Positions 8,686 to 16,812 of a DNA stretch of 61,312 nucleotides are shown here, in pieces (within the stretch, counting starts at the first letter, position 1; every line of letters starts with the position of its first letter). The notes under the pieces are model-generated. The model was given only the letters and a program-made list of their open reading frames with translations. It searched no databases and was not told the origin of the DNA. This DNA comes from Litoreibacter ascidiaceicola (lineage in GTDB: Bacteria > Pseudomonadota > Alphaproteobacteria > Rhodobacterales > Rhodobacteraceae), in contig NZ_FQUV01000012.1 in NCBI RefSeq assembly GCF_900129235.1, positions 1 to 61,312 on the forward strand. Reading direction: 5' to 3'. Made by a program: the position numbers and the translations under genes.

Positions 8686-9858
8686 CTACCCGCGTTCCAC
8701 CACATAACTGTCCGCTGCAACGCCACCAATCAACCGCTCGTGCTCCTGCAAGGCGAACCTGTCCGTCATCCCCGCAATGTAATCCGCCACGATCCGCGCC
8801 AACGCGGTCTCCCCGTCCGCGTCTTCCACATCCTTGCGCCACTGCTTGGGCAGCAGGTCCGTTTGCGTCATGAACAGCGGGAACAACTCGTCGACCACTT
8901 GGGTCACCTGCACGCGCATTTCCACCACGGCAGGGGCGCGATACATGCGGGTGAACAGGAACGCACGGATCACTTTCAACTGGGCCCACACGTCCGGCGA
9001 GAACTGCACCATCGCGCGCCCTGCGCCGCGAATATCCGCCACAGACCTTGGCCCCAATGCATCCAACCGCGCTTTCGCCACCGCGATCACATCCTCCACC
9101 AGAAGACCGAAGAACCGGCGCAGCGCCTCGTGGCGGCGGCGATAATAGTTCAACCCCGGATACAGCGCGTCCACCCGTGCAAAACACGGGCCTACCAGCG
9201 GCAGTTCTGCCAATTCATCCGTCGAGAACAGTTCCGCCCGCAGCCCGTCATGCAGGTCGTGGTTGTTATAGGCAATGTCATCCGCCAAGGCCGCCACTTG
9301 CGCCTCGGCGCTGGCATAGGTGCCCAGTTCCAGATCGTGTCGCGCCGAATACTCTGTCAACGCAAAAGGCAAATCACCGGTCACCGGCCCGTTGTGTTTT
9401 GCAATGCCCTCCAGCGTCTCCCAAGTCAGGTTCAGCCCGTCCCATTCGGCATAGTGGCGCTCCAGCGAAGTCACAATCTTCAACGCCTGCGCGTTGTGAT
9501 CAAAGCCACCATAGGGTGCCATCAACGCGTCCAGTGCCTCCTCGCCCGTATGCCCGAACGGTGTGTGGCCCAGATCATGCGCCAAGGCGACAGCCTCGGT
9601 CAGCTCCTCGTTCAGCCCCAACACGCCGGCAATCGTGCGCGCAACTTGGGCCACTTCGATCGAATGGGTCAGCCGCGTGCGGAAATAATCCCCCTCATGC
9701 TCGATAAACACTTGGGTTTTGTGCTTCAGTCGCCGGAACGCGCTAGCATGAATGATCCGGTCTCGGTCGCGCTGGAAGCAGGACCGGAAGGTGCTTTCAT
9801 CCTCCGGGTAAAGCCGTCCGCGGCTTTCACCTGGATGGCAGGCATAGGGGGCCAGCAT
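8686..9858 (-). CDS. dgt: dGTPase-like HD-domain deoxynucleotide triphosphohydrolase
   Basis: A 390-residue protein of the Dgt/SAMHD1 type, which hydrolyses dNTPs to nucleosides and triphosphate. Features: RDRDRIIHASAFRRLKHKTQV, the HD motif elements RTRLTHSIEVAQVARTI and ALAHDLGHTPFGHTGEEAL, and the C-terminal YIAGMTDRFAL. The ATG at 9858 follows a GAGGA box. Its 5' side faces the divergent STAS-like and erpA-type genes. It may be transcribed with argS, although the repeat lies between them. Confidence 0.92.
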   Translation of the reverse strand: MLAPYACHPGESRGRLYPEDESTFRSCFQRDRDRIIHASAFRRLKHKTQVFIEHEGDYFRTRLTHSIEVAQVARTIAGVLGLNEELTEAVALAHDLGHTPFGHTGEEALDALMAPYGGFDHNAQALKIVTSLERHYAEWDGLNLTWETLEGIAKHNGPVTGDLPFALTEYSARHDLELGTYASAEAQVAALADDIAYNNHDLHDGLRAELFSTDELAELPLVGPCFARVDALYPGLNYYRRRHEALRRFFGLLVEDVIAVAKARLDALGPRSVADIRGAGRAMVQFSPDVWAQLKVIRAFLFTRMYRAPAVVEMRVQVTQVVDELFPLFMTQTDLLPKQWRKDVEDADGETALARIVADYIAGMTDRFALQEHERLIGGVAADSYVVERG

Positions 9859-10009
9859 AGCGGTATCCTCGTTCTTCTTTTCGCCTATGTCCTACACCAC
9901 TGCGCCCCCCGTGACGAGAGCGCGCACCCCGTTGCGGATCGCTGCAACCAAGCCCATATATTAGAGGCGAACAGGACTACCTTACCCTTGCCCGAAAGGA
10001 CACCAGACC

Positions 10010-10423
10010 ATGTTCACCGTAGAGACCCTCGCCCCCGACCTTCTGAAAGTTGAAATTGGTGGAAAGATCACCGCCGAGGAAATGTCGAGCGGCCTTGATA
10101 CCTTGCTACCATTGACCTCAGCCATGGCCGACGGCCGGATGCTGGCGCTGTACCACGATATTGAATTCCCTGAGGCCGGCGCGATCCTTGAGGAAATGAA
10201 ACGCCTGCCCCAGTTGTTCGGCGTGATCGGCAAGGTGAAAAAGGTGGCTCTGGTGTCAGACCAGAAATGGATCCGCGACATGGCAATGCTGGAAGGCAAG
10301 ATTATTCCGGGCATGACCATCCGCAGCTTCGAGTTCAAGGACCGCGCGCAGGCCGAAGCCTATCTGGAGATGGCCGACGCACCTGCCTCAGGCGATGACG
10401 ACAACGAGAATTTTCCGGTCTAA
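10010..10423 (+). CDS. STAS/SEC14-like (SpoIIAA-like) protein
   Basis: A 137-residue protein with the SpoIIAA-like fold: LAPDLLKVEIGGKITAEEM, LALYHDIEFPEAGA and a KKVALVSDQKWIRDMAMLEGKIIPGMTIRSFE core that matches PF11964-type proteins. No catalytic residues are apparent. Such proteins are single-domain, cytosolic and of unknown role. It is divergent from dgt (150-bp gap, RBS AAAGGA) and 75 bp upstream of the Fe-S carrier gene on the same strand. Confidence 0.82.
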   Translation: MFTVETLAPDLLKVEIGGKITAEEMSSGLDTLLPLTSAMADGRMLALYHDIEFPEAGAILEEMKRLPQLFGVIGKVKKVALVSDQKWIRDMAMLEGKIIPGMTIRSFEFKDRAQAEAYLEMADAPASGDDDNENFPV

Positions 10424-10498
10424 CGCCTGAACATCTTGAGATACCCCGTCGCTCGCCTTACCTTCTAGACAAACGCGCACTCATATAGGATGCGAGCG

Positions 10499-10828
10499 AT
10501 GGAACTCACCCTGCCCCCCAAAGTCACTGACCGCGCTTTCGAGCGGTTGGCCGAAATCGGTGCGTCCGGACAAGGCCAGGCCCTGCGCGTCGCCGTCGAT
10601 GGTGGCGGCTGTTCGGGTTTTCAGTATGACATCAAGCTCGACACGCCCGCCGAGGACGACCTGATCCTGTCGAAAGACGGGGAAACGGTCGTCGTGGATT
10701 CCGTGTCGCTGCCCTTCTTGTCCAATGCGGTTATCGACTTCTCCGAAGAGTTGATCGGTGCGCGCTTCGTGATCGAAAACCCCAACGCCACATCATCTTG
10801 CGGCTGCGGTACGTCTTTTTCGATGTAG
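10499..10828 (+). CDS. erpA: A-type iron-sulfur carrier (IscA/ErpA family)
   Basis: A 109-residue HesB/IscA/ErpA scaffold that delivers Fe-S clusters to apoproteins. The three conserved cysteines are present: GGGCSGFQY in the middle and SSCGCGTSF at the C-terminus. The ATG at 10499 is favoured because AGGA lies 8 nt upstream; an in-frame ATG at 10490 overlaps that ribosome binding site. Symbol erpA is a family-level assignment; IscA cannot be excluded. Confidence 0.88.
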   Translation: MELTLPPKVTDRAFERLAEIGASGQGQALRVAVDGGGCSGFQYDIKLDTPAEDDLILSKDGETVVVDSVSLPFLSNAVIDFSEELIGARFVIENPNATSSCGCGTSFSM

Positions 10829-10834
10829 TCAAAC

Positions 10835-10867
10835 GCAAAAAAGGGGCGCCGCTTTTCAGCGCGCCCC
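10835..10867 (-). terminator. Rho-independent terminator for the small lipoprotein gene
   Basis: Read on the minus strand, GGGGCGC (10861-10867) pairs with GCGCCCC (10843-10849) around an 11-nt loop and is followed by six T (plus-strand A-run 10837-10842). It ends transcription from the 11076 gene and separates it from the convergent erpA. Confidence 0.8.
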
Positions 10868-10890
10868 GACCTCTCGGACTTTCCCGGCAA

Positions 10891-11076
10891 TTACATCTCG
10901 CGTTTATACTCTTCCAACGCCGCGTCCCACGCCGGAGAATTCTCCAGAATTTCGGGGTCAAACGGGATGAAATAGAGCCCCTGTATGGCTCCTCGCGAAG
11001 CCTGCACGTCCTCGGATTCGGGGACTCCGCAGGCTGTCAGCGCCAACATTGCGCCCAGTACCAAAACTACTCTCAT
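10891..11076 (-). CDS. Small lipoprotein of unknown function
   Basis: A 61-residue protein with a lipoprotein signal: MRVVLVLGAMLALTAC, with the lipid-attached Cys at residue 16. The mature part is about 45 residues (SRGAIQGLYFIPFDPEILENSPAWDAALEEYKREM). ATG 11076 is preferred over 11088 because GAGG lies 6 nt upstream. I do not recognise the family. It has its own terminator and no partner genes. Confidence 0.75.
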   Translation of the reverse strand: MRVVLVLGAMLALTACGVPESEDVQASRGAIQGLYFIPFDPEILENSPAWDAALEEYKREM

Positions 11077-11238
11077 TGTCTGCCTCATGCAGTGTATTGT
11101 TTTTGTTTATTATTTGGCTCTTTTGTAGAAACAAAACACAGCAATGGGGCGCAATTATGTCATTGCCCCCCGAATCAGTAGATCCGATGTGTCCTTTCAG
11201 CCACAGAAAATCGGGCCGAAAGGCTATGGATTGTCGCC

Positions 11239-11442
11239 CTAGCGCAGGTTGGACCGCAGCAGCGACCGCTCAAGCGACGCGCGGGTGACTTGCACCTCTG
11301 AAGGCACACGCACTTTGGTGATCGTCACAACTTGCGAGCCGTCCGCGCGCGTCACAGTTTCCACATAGGTCACTGTTTTGGCGCTTGCTGCACCGGCCAG
11401 TGCCAAAGCGGCAACCGCAGCGAGGGGTATCAGACGTTTCAT
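11239..11442 (-). CDS. Small exported protein of unknown function
   Basis: A 67-residue protein with a signal peptide (MKRLIPLAAVAALALAGAASA, cleavage after ASA). The short mature domain is rich in Val/Thr strands (KTVTYVETVTRADGSQVVTITKVRVP) and ends in a basic tail. The start at 11442 is chosen because the signal peptide begins there; an upstream start at 11487 would bury it. Its ribosome binding site lies in the loop of a perfect inverted repeat. Function unknown. Confidence 0.75.
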   Translation of the reverse strand: MKRLIPLAAVAALALAGAASAKTVTYVETVTRADGSQVVTITKVRVPSEVQVTRASLERSLLRSNLR

Positions 11443-11443
11443 A

Positions 11444-11471
11444 GCGTTAACCTTCTCAAATTTGTTAACGC
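11444..11471 (-). promoter_or_regulatory. Inverted repeat enclosing the ribosome binding site of the 11442 gene
   Basis: GCGTTAAC (11444-11451) and GTTAACGC (11464-11471) are a perfect 8-bp inverted repeat with a 12-bp spacer. On the minus strand the spacer contains GAGAAG, the Shine-Dalgarno region, two bases before ATG. It could act as an RNA hairpin controlling translation or as an operator for a dimeric repressor. Confidence 0.6.
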
Positions 11472-11567
11472 CATGACTGACCCGCAATCACGGCACCAAT
11501 GCGGCACGTCAGCGGCGTGGACGCGGTCATTTCGCGGTCAAGATCGGCCACTTTCCTGCAATATGAA

Positions 11568-11603
11568 TAAAAAACGACCACGCCGGTGCACCCAGACGTG
11601 GCC
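11568..11603 (-). terminator. Rho-independent terminator downstream of the 94-residue gene
   Basis: On the minus strand CCACG (11597-11601) pairs with CGTGG (11578-11582) around a GC-rich loop. TCG and a run of six T follow (plus-strand A-run near 11569-11574). It lies 28 bp beyond the stop of the 11916 gene. Confidence 0.6.
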
Positions 11604-11631
11604 GTAAAGGGGTCTCCCGCAGTTTGACCTG

Positions 11632-11916
11632 TCAGGCGACTTTCGTCTCCGCTGCTTGCGTCACAGCCTCTGGTGTTTCGTTTGTCGATGTCGCATCGCC
11701 GTCATCCTCTGGCGCCGGCAAGGCCAGCGCTTCATCGGGCATATGCTCCGGCAGGTGCAGGGTGATATGGCCGCTTTCAGGATCAAGCGTCACGCTCGGC
11801 TTGACCGGCAATGCGTCGATGGCCTCGTTCAACTCGGACACAATGCGCTCGAAGCTTTGACGTTGGGTTTCCACCACAGCGTCTTTATCGCGGCCCCGAA
11901 ACAAAAACTTGAACAT
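11632..11916 (-). CDS. Small acidic protein of unknown function
   Basis: A 94-residue protein beginning MFKFLFRGRDKDAVVETQRQ. The middle is a possible amphipathic helix (SFERIVSELNEAIDALPVKP), then a short strand region (VTLDPESGHITLHLPEHM) and an acidic disordered tail. It looks like a real gene because of a coherent frame, a good upstream RBS and its own terminator. No known motif is visible. Confidence 0.7.
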   Translation of the reverse strand: MFKFLFRGRDKDAVVETQRQSFERIVSELNEAIDALPVKPSVTLDPESGHITLHLPEHMPDEALALPAPEDDGDATSTNETPEAVTQAAETKVA

Positions 11917-12072
11917 TGCGTCTCCCTCTTCGCGATTGATCGATTCATCATGATCTATACCGGTTTTGTCCGGTCTCTACAGCGGGGAAAAGGCCTGCCC
12001 TTGGCGCAATTCCGCCTCTTGCTCCCCAGCGCGCCATGCGTGATACCTTTTGCACAAGAAGGGGGCCACTTT

Positions 12073-12855
12073 ATGAAAATCGCCACGTTCAACATCAACG
12101 GGATCAAGGCACGCATCAATGCGCTGACCGACTGGCTGGCGGAAACTCAGCCCGACGTCGCCCTGCTGCAAGAGATCAAAACCGTCGATCAAGGCTTCCC
12201 CCGCCAGCATTTCGAGGACATGGGCTATAATGTCGAAACCCACGGCATGAAAAGCTTCAACGGGGTGGCCATCCTGTCCAAGCTGCCTTTGGAGGACGTG
12301 ACCCGCGGCCTGCCCGGTGACGACAGTGACGAGCAAGCCCGCTGGATCGAGGCCACTGTCATGGGCGATCAACATGCGGTGCGGCTATGTGGCCTGTACC
12401 TGCCCAACGGCAACCCGCGTCCGGGTCCGAAATTCGATTACAAACTCGCATGGATGGAGCGGATGTATGCCCGTGCGCAGCAACTCATGGCAGACGAGAT
12501 GCCCGCGATGATGGCTGGTGACTACAACATCATCCCGCAAGCCATCGACGCCGCCCGCCCCGAGGCATGGCGCGAGGATGCGCTGTTTCACCCTGATAGC
12601 CGCGCCGCCTATCGCCGTATCCTGAACCTCGGCTTCACCGAAGCCTTCCGCACCCGCAACCCCGCACCCGAGCAATACAGCTTCTGGGACTATCAAGCAG
12701 GGGCTTGGAACAAAAACGACGGCATCCGCATCGACCACCTGTTGTTGACCCCGCAAGCCGCAGACTTGCTGAAGGATTGCCAGATCGACAAGGAATACAG
12801 AGGACGCGAAAAGCCGTCAGATCACGTGCCCGTCTGGGTGGAGCTTGCCGCCTAA
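12073..12855 (+). CDS. xth: Exodeoxyribonuclease III
   Basis: A 260-residue EEP-superfamily nuclease that repairs abasic sites and trims 3' ends. Signatures: MKIATFNINGIKARINALTDWL, the metal-binding Glu in VALLQEIKT, MAGDYNIIPQ (Asp/Asn), the DYQAGAWNKNDGIRIDHLLL segment and the C-terminal SDHVPVWVEL. The open frame extends upstream, but the real start is ATG 12073, where homologs begin. It converges with the LysE gene; the two stop codons overlap by four bases. Confidence 0.94.
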   Translation: MKIATFNINGIKARINALTDWLAETQPDVALLQEIKTVDQGFPRQHFEDMGYNVETHGMKSFNGVAILSKLPLEDVTRGLPGDDSDEQARWIEATVMGDQHAVRLCGLYLPNGNPRPGPKFDYKLAWMERMYARAQQLMADEMPAMMAGDYNIIPQAIDAARPEAWREDALFHPDSRAAYRRILNLGFTEAFRTRNPAPEQYSFWDYQAGAWNKNDGIRIDHLLLTPQAADLLKDCQIDKEYRGREKPSDHVPVWVELAA

Positions 12856-13442
12856 AAGGCGCTCCATGCCGCCAAACCCACCACCGCCAGCATCGCCAAG
12901 GCCATGCCGACATTGATCACCCGCTGCGTGCGCGGTGGCAGGGCCATGCGTTTAACGGCGCTCCCTGCCCAAAGCCAAAGGAAGTGGATCGCCAGCCAGA
13001 TCACGTTGATAATCGCAAACTTCGTGGCCACCTCCAGCCCGTAGGCGTCGGGGAAAATCGGGAAGCCGGAAAATAGCGTGGTGTTGACCACATAAGCCTT
13101 CGGGTTCACCGCCTGTAGCAGCAACCCGTCGCGGATGCCGGGCTGTCGGCGCGCCGGGGAAAAGGCGATGTTAGAGCCCGCCAAGGCAATCCGCGCCGCC
13201 AGATACAGCAAATAGCAGGTCGACACGCCCAGCAAGACCAGCCGGATCGTGGGGTTCGCCAGCACCAACGCGCCCAACCCCGTTACAACGGCCAATGCGA
13301 CAAGGTTCGTGCCGAAGAACAGCCCCGTGAGATACCGCAACCCCGCGCGGAACCCGAATGCGGCCCCGACACCGGCCAAAGACAACACGCCCGGCCCGGG
13401 GGTGATGATCAGCAGGAAAATGGCCGCGGCGAAATTCAGCAT
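12852..13442 (-). CDS. LysE-family amino-acid exporter
   Basis: A 196-residue inner-membrane protein with about six hydrophobic helices. It starts with LNFAAAIFLLIITPGPGVLSLAGVGAAFGFRAGL, the conserved LysE/RhtB N-terminus with the TPGP motif, and has NPKAYVVNTTLFSGF in the middle. The family exports amino acids or their derivatives; the substrate is not predictable. It overlaps the 3' end of xth by four bases. Confidence 0.88.
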   Translation of the reverse strand: MLNFAAAIFLLIITPGPGVLSLAGVGAAFGFRAGLRYLTGLFFGTNLVALAVVTGLGALVLANPTIRLVLLGVSTCYLLYLAARIALAGSNIAFSPARRQPGIRDGLLLQAVNPKAYVVNTTLFSGFPIFPDAYGLEVATKFAIINVIWLAIHFLWLWAGSAVKRMALPPRTQRVINVGMALAMLAVVGLAAWSAF

Positions 13443-13518
13443 CCAAGACCCGTAACGAAAAACCGCCGAAACCTTGCGGCACCGGCGGCGTTTACAGTGT
13501 GATTATGATCAGGCCTGA

Positions 13519-13941
13519 TCACGTGTCGCGGTGGACTTTTTCGCGACGCTCGTGACGCTCTTGCGCCTCAAGGCTCATGGTGGCCACCGGACGCGCATCA
13601 AGACGTTTCAGCGAAATGGGCTCGCCGGTCTCGCTGCAATATCCGTATTCACCTTCGTCAATGCGGCGCAACGCGGCGTCAATCTTGGAGATAAGTTTGC
13701 GCTCCCGATCACGGGTGCGCAGCTCCAACGCCATATCTGTTTCTTCCGACGCACGGTCCGCGACGTCCGGAATGTTGCGTGTGCCGTCTTTCATGCCTTC
13801 GATGGTTTGGGCGGTCTCTTCCATAATGGAAGCCTTCCAATCCAGCAGCTTGCGACGGAAATACTCGGTTTGACGGTCGTTCATGAACGGCTCGTCTTCG
13901 GCCGGGCGATAATCATCGGGTAGAAATGCTTCGGCTTTCAT
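13519..13941 (-). CDS. dksA: RNA polymerase-binding transcription factor DksA
   Basis: A 140-residue DksA-family regulator that inserts its coiled coil into the RNA polymerase secondary channel and, with ppGpp, adjusts rRNA and amino-acid promoters. The coiled-coil region (FRRKLLDWKASIMEETAQTI ... DRASEETDMALELRTRDRERKL) and the C-terminal finger (EYGYCSETGEPISLKRLDARP) are clear. Only one of the four usual zinc cysteines remains, so the finger probably folds without zinc, as in other alphaproteobacterial DksA. GAGTGAGGA precedes ATG 13941. Confidence 0.94.
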   Translation of the reverse strand: MKAEAFLPDDYRPAEDEPFMNDRQTEYFRRKLLDWKASIMEETAQTIEGMKDGTRNIPDVADRASEETDMALELRTRDRERKLISKIDAALRRIDEGEYGYCSETGEPISLKRLDARPVATMSLEAQERHERREKVHRDT

Positions 13942-14128
13942 CCCAGGTCCTCACTCTAACTCAGTCTGTGTTCTTAAGTCCGACTCAAAAACACATCATG
14001 CTTTAACTTCCCTGCGTCCTCGTAACCGAAGCTCCCCCCCTTGTCACGCATATAAGGACCGTTAAAAGAGCCTTAGCACGATCAATTATACGTTAATCAA
14101 CTCCACGTCACAGAGGCTTGTTTTGTTT

Positions 14129-14998
14129 ATGGATTCCACGACGCCCCCTACCCGCCCGCTGAAGTTCACAGGCACCAAGAGCTACGTGGCAACCGATGAT
14201 CTGACCGTTGCCGTCAACGCCGCCGTCACGCTGGAGCGCCCCTTACTGGTCAAGGGCGAACCCGGCACCGGCAAGACAGAGCTTGCCCGTCAGGTCTCCG
14301 ACGCGCTCGGGCTGGAGATGATCGAATGGCACATCAAGTCTACCACAAAAGCGCAGCAAGGTCTGTATGAATACGATGCCGTTTCCCGCCTGCGGGACAG
14401 CCAGCTCGGCGACGAGAAAGTCCATGACGTTGCCAATTACATCAAGCGCGGCAAACTCTGGCAAGCCTTTGAACGTGAAGAGAAATGCGTCCTGCTGATC
14501 GACGAGATCGACAAGGCCGATATCGAGTTCCCGAACGACCTGCTGCAAGAACTCGACCGGATGGAATTCCATGTCTATGAAACCGGCGAGACGGTCAAAG
14601 CCCGACAACGCCCCATCGTCATCATTACCTCCAACAACGAAAAAGAACTGCCCGACGCCTTCCTGCGCCGCTGCTTTTTCCACTACATCCGCTTCCCTGA
14701 TATCGATACCATGCGGGCTATCGTCGACGTCCATTTCCCCGGCCTCAAGCCCGCCCTGCTAACCGCCGCGCTGACGCAATTCTACGAGATCCGCGAGACC
14801 AACGGATTGAAGAAGAAACCGTCGACCTCCGAGGTTCTGGATTGGTTAAAATTGTTGCTGGCGGAGGACTTATCCGCCGAAGACCTCGCCCAAAAAGGCA
14901 CATCCGCACTGCCGCGTCTGCACGGGGCCTTGTTGAAGAACGAGCAAGACGTCCACCTGTTCGAAAGGCTGGCCTTTCTGGCACGGGGTCAACGCTAA
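14129..14998 (+). CDS. MoxR-family AAA+ ATPase
   Basis: A 289-residue MoxR ATPase. Walker A is GEPGTGKT at 43-50, Walker B is CVLLIDEIDKAD near 120-131, sensor 1 is IVIITSNNEKEL and an Arg-finger region is LRRCFFHYIRFPD. MoxR proteins work with VWA-domain partners to remodel or insert cofactors into client complexes. The partner here is very likely the VWA protein at 16812-18002. ATG 14129 is chosen over a TTG at 14123. A 268-bp gap follows before the DUF2927 gene. Confidence 0.93.
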   Translation: MDSTTPPTRPLKFTGTKSYVATDDLTVAVNAAVTLERPLLVKGEPGTGKTELARQVSDALGLEMIEWHIKSTTKAQQGLYEYDAVSRLRDSQLGDEKVHDVANYIKRGKLWQAFEREEKCVLLIDEIDKADIEFPNDLLQELDRMEFHVYETGETVKARQRPIVIITSNNEKELPDAFLRRCFFHYIRFPDIDTMRAIVDVHFPGLKPALLTAALTQFYEIRETNGLKKKPSTSEVLDWLKLLLAEDLSAEDLAQKGTSALPRLHGALLKNEQDVHLFERLAFLARGQR

Positions 14999-15266
14999 CG
15001 CGCCAGCCGCGGAAACAATCGCCTGCAAAATGCCTAATTCGTCCCCAACTCGCGCCTTAATGAACCGGTTAACAGGTCAGTAATCGAGCAATAAGGCGGG
15101 ACAAATCCGTGAAGAGCAATTCAGTGCGCCCATCGCGGGCCAAGATCATTGACCATACTTCCGCGTCAATGCGCTGCCCCCAGTGGCATTGTGTCCACAG
15201 GGCCACGATAACCGGCCTTTGCATAAATTTCGCACCAGATCGCGAAAACGCGGGTATAACGCTCTA

Positions 15267-16631
15267 ATGCGCCGCTTAGCTATTCCGATTCTGTGCCTCA
15301 TGGCCGCCTGTGTGCCCTCGACTAAAAACGAGGTTCCCGGCCGTAATTCTCCCGTTGCCACGGCCCTGCCGCCGATGAAAACCTTTGCCACCCAACGTGG
15401 TGGCGGTGTGAACAGGCCGAATTCGCAAATCGCTCAGGACTTTCTGGATCTGACGTTCCAAATGGAAAGCGGTCGCCCGCTGCCATGGCTCACCAAATTC
15501 GAAGGCCCGATCAAAGTTGCCGTCACCGGACAGGCCCCCGGCTCGCTTGAGGGTGATCTTGCCCGCTTGCTCGCGCGGTTGCGCTCCGAGGCTGGCATCA
15601 ACATCTCCCGCGCCGCACGTGGCGAAGAGGCCCAGATCATCGTCGAGGCCATTCCTCGCAAGACCTTGCAAAAGGCCGTCCCCCAAGCCGCGTGCTTTGT
15701 GGTGCCGAACGTCTCCGGCTGGTCCGAATTCAAGCGCAATCGTGGCAACGGCAAAACCGATTGGACCCGCCTGTCCAACCGCAAAAAAGCAACCGTCATC
15801 ATTCCAAACGATGTGTCCCCGCAAGAAGTGCGCGACTGTTTGCATGAAGAAATTTCGCAGGCCCTCGGCCCGCTGAACGATTTGTACCGCTTGCCCGACA
15901 GCATCTTCAACGATGACAACTTCCACACTATCCTGACCGGCTTCGACATGCTGATCCTGCGCGCCTACTATTCGCCGGAACTGCGCAACGGCATGACACG
16001 CGGCCAAACGGCCCGTGTTTTACCAGCTGTCTTGAGCCGTCTGAACCCGCGCGGCAACCGCGCCAGCAATGCTGGGGCCAATCGCACGCCCAAACAATGG
16101 AACGACGCGATCACCTCGGCGCTGGCCATGCGCACATCGCAATCGCAACGCGCGGCCTCCGCCGCCAAGGCGGTGAAAATCGCTCAAGCGCAGGGCTGGA
16201 AAGACAACCGGCTGGCCTTTTCGCTATTCGTGCAAGGACGTGTCACATTGGGCTCCAAGCCGGAAACCGCGATTTCCGCCTTTGTGCAGTCCGGCAACAT
16301 CTACAAACAACTCTACGGCGCCTCCGTTCATGCCGCCCATGTCAACACCCAGATGGCCGCCTTCGCGCTGTCCTCCGGCCAGCTTGATGTGGCGATCCGC
16401 CTGACCGATGAAGGTATCCCCGCTGCCCGCAACTCATCCAACGCCGCCCTTCTGGCGACGCTTCTGATGATCAAGGCCGAAGCCCTCGAAGCTTCGGGCC
16501 GCGACGAAGAGGCCCGCCGCGTCAGGCTCGACAGTCTGGGTTGGGGCCGCTATGGCTTCGGCTCGGAACGCAATGTGCGGGCGCGGCTCAATGAGATCAA
16601 AGCATTGGCCCCCCGCCGGGTACGGAGCTAG
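15267..16631 (+). CDS. DUF2927 lipoprotein
   Basis: A 454-residue lipoprotein with signal MRRLAIPILCLMAACVPS (lipobox MAAC, Cys at 16). A DUF2927 domain follows (about 50-270, with QAACFVVPNVSGWSEFKRN and RDCLHEEISQALGPLNDLYRLPDSIFNDDNFHTILT). That region resembles a metalloprotease-like fold with HEEISQALG. The C-terminal ~150 residues look like helical TPR-type repeats. The start is ATG 15267; a longer frame from 15183 would place the signal peptide internally. It is 7 bp upstream of the small membrane peptide gene and lies between the MoxR and VWA genes. Confidence 0.88.
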   Translation: MRRLAIPILCLMAACVPSTKNEVPGRNSPVATALPPMKTFATQRGGGVNRPNSQIAQDFLDLTFQMESGRPLPWLTKFEGPIKVAVTGQAPGSLEGDLARLLARLRSEAGINISRAARGEEAQIIVEAIPRKTLQKAVPQAACFVVPNVSGWSEFKRNRGNGKTDWTRLSNRKKATVIIPNDVSPQEVRDCLHEEISQALGPLNDLYRLPDSIFNDDNFHTILTGFDMLILRAYYSPELRNGMTRGQTARVLPAVLSRLNPRGNRASNAGANRTPKQWNDAITSALAMRTSQSQRAASAAKAVKIAQAQGWKDNRLAFSLFVQGRVTLGSKPETAISAFVQSGNIYKQLYGASVHAAHVNTQMAAFALSSGQLDVAIRLTDEGIPAARNSSNAALLATLLMIKAEALEASGRDEEARRVRLDSLGWGRYGFGSERNVRARLNEIKALAPRRVRS

Positions 16632-16638
16632 GCACTAA

Positions 16639-16812
16639 ATGGCCCCTCTCATCGGTATGCTGATCGGCGCGCTTCTCGGCGCGGTCGTGGCAAAACGCAA
16701 AGGCGGCAACCGCCTCGATATGGCGCAATATGCGGGCGGGTTCGCCATCATCTTTGGCCTGATCGGGCTGTTCGTCGCCATCTATCTGGCCCGCGCCGCC
16801 GTCGCAGCCTGA
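16639..16812 (+). CDS. 57-residue membrane peptide between DUF2927 and VWA genes
   Basis: A small gene with ATG 16639 and TGA 16810-16812. The product is MAPLIGMLIGALLGAVVAKR... followed by a short basic loop and a second hydrophobic segment (GGFAIIFGLIGLFVAIYLA), so it is probably a two-helix inner-membrane hairpin. It starts 7 bp after the DUF2927 stop. Its TGA overlaps the ATG of the VWA gene (TGATG), strong evidence for coupled translation in one operon. I recognise no family. Confidence 0.8.
   Translation: MAPLIGMLIGALLGAVVAKRKGGNRLDMAQYAGGFAIIFGLIGLFVAIYLARAAVAA

Noticed and set aside
6964-10053. Very long plus-strand open frame (about 1029 codons) across argS and dgt
   Set aside because: It is antisense to two clearly conserved genes, rich in His, Arg and Gln as expected from the complement of GC-rich codons, and has no recognisable domain.
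11656-12072. N-terminal extension of exonuclease III
   Set aside because: The upstream part overlaps another gene on the minus strand; the conserved enzyme begins at ATG 12073.
15057-15072. TTAA-N8-TTAA, close to a CtrA site
   Set aside because: The established alphaproteobacterial CtrA pattern has a 7-bp spacer; here the spacer is 8, so it is not accepted as a site.
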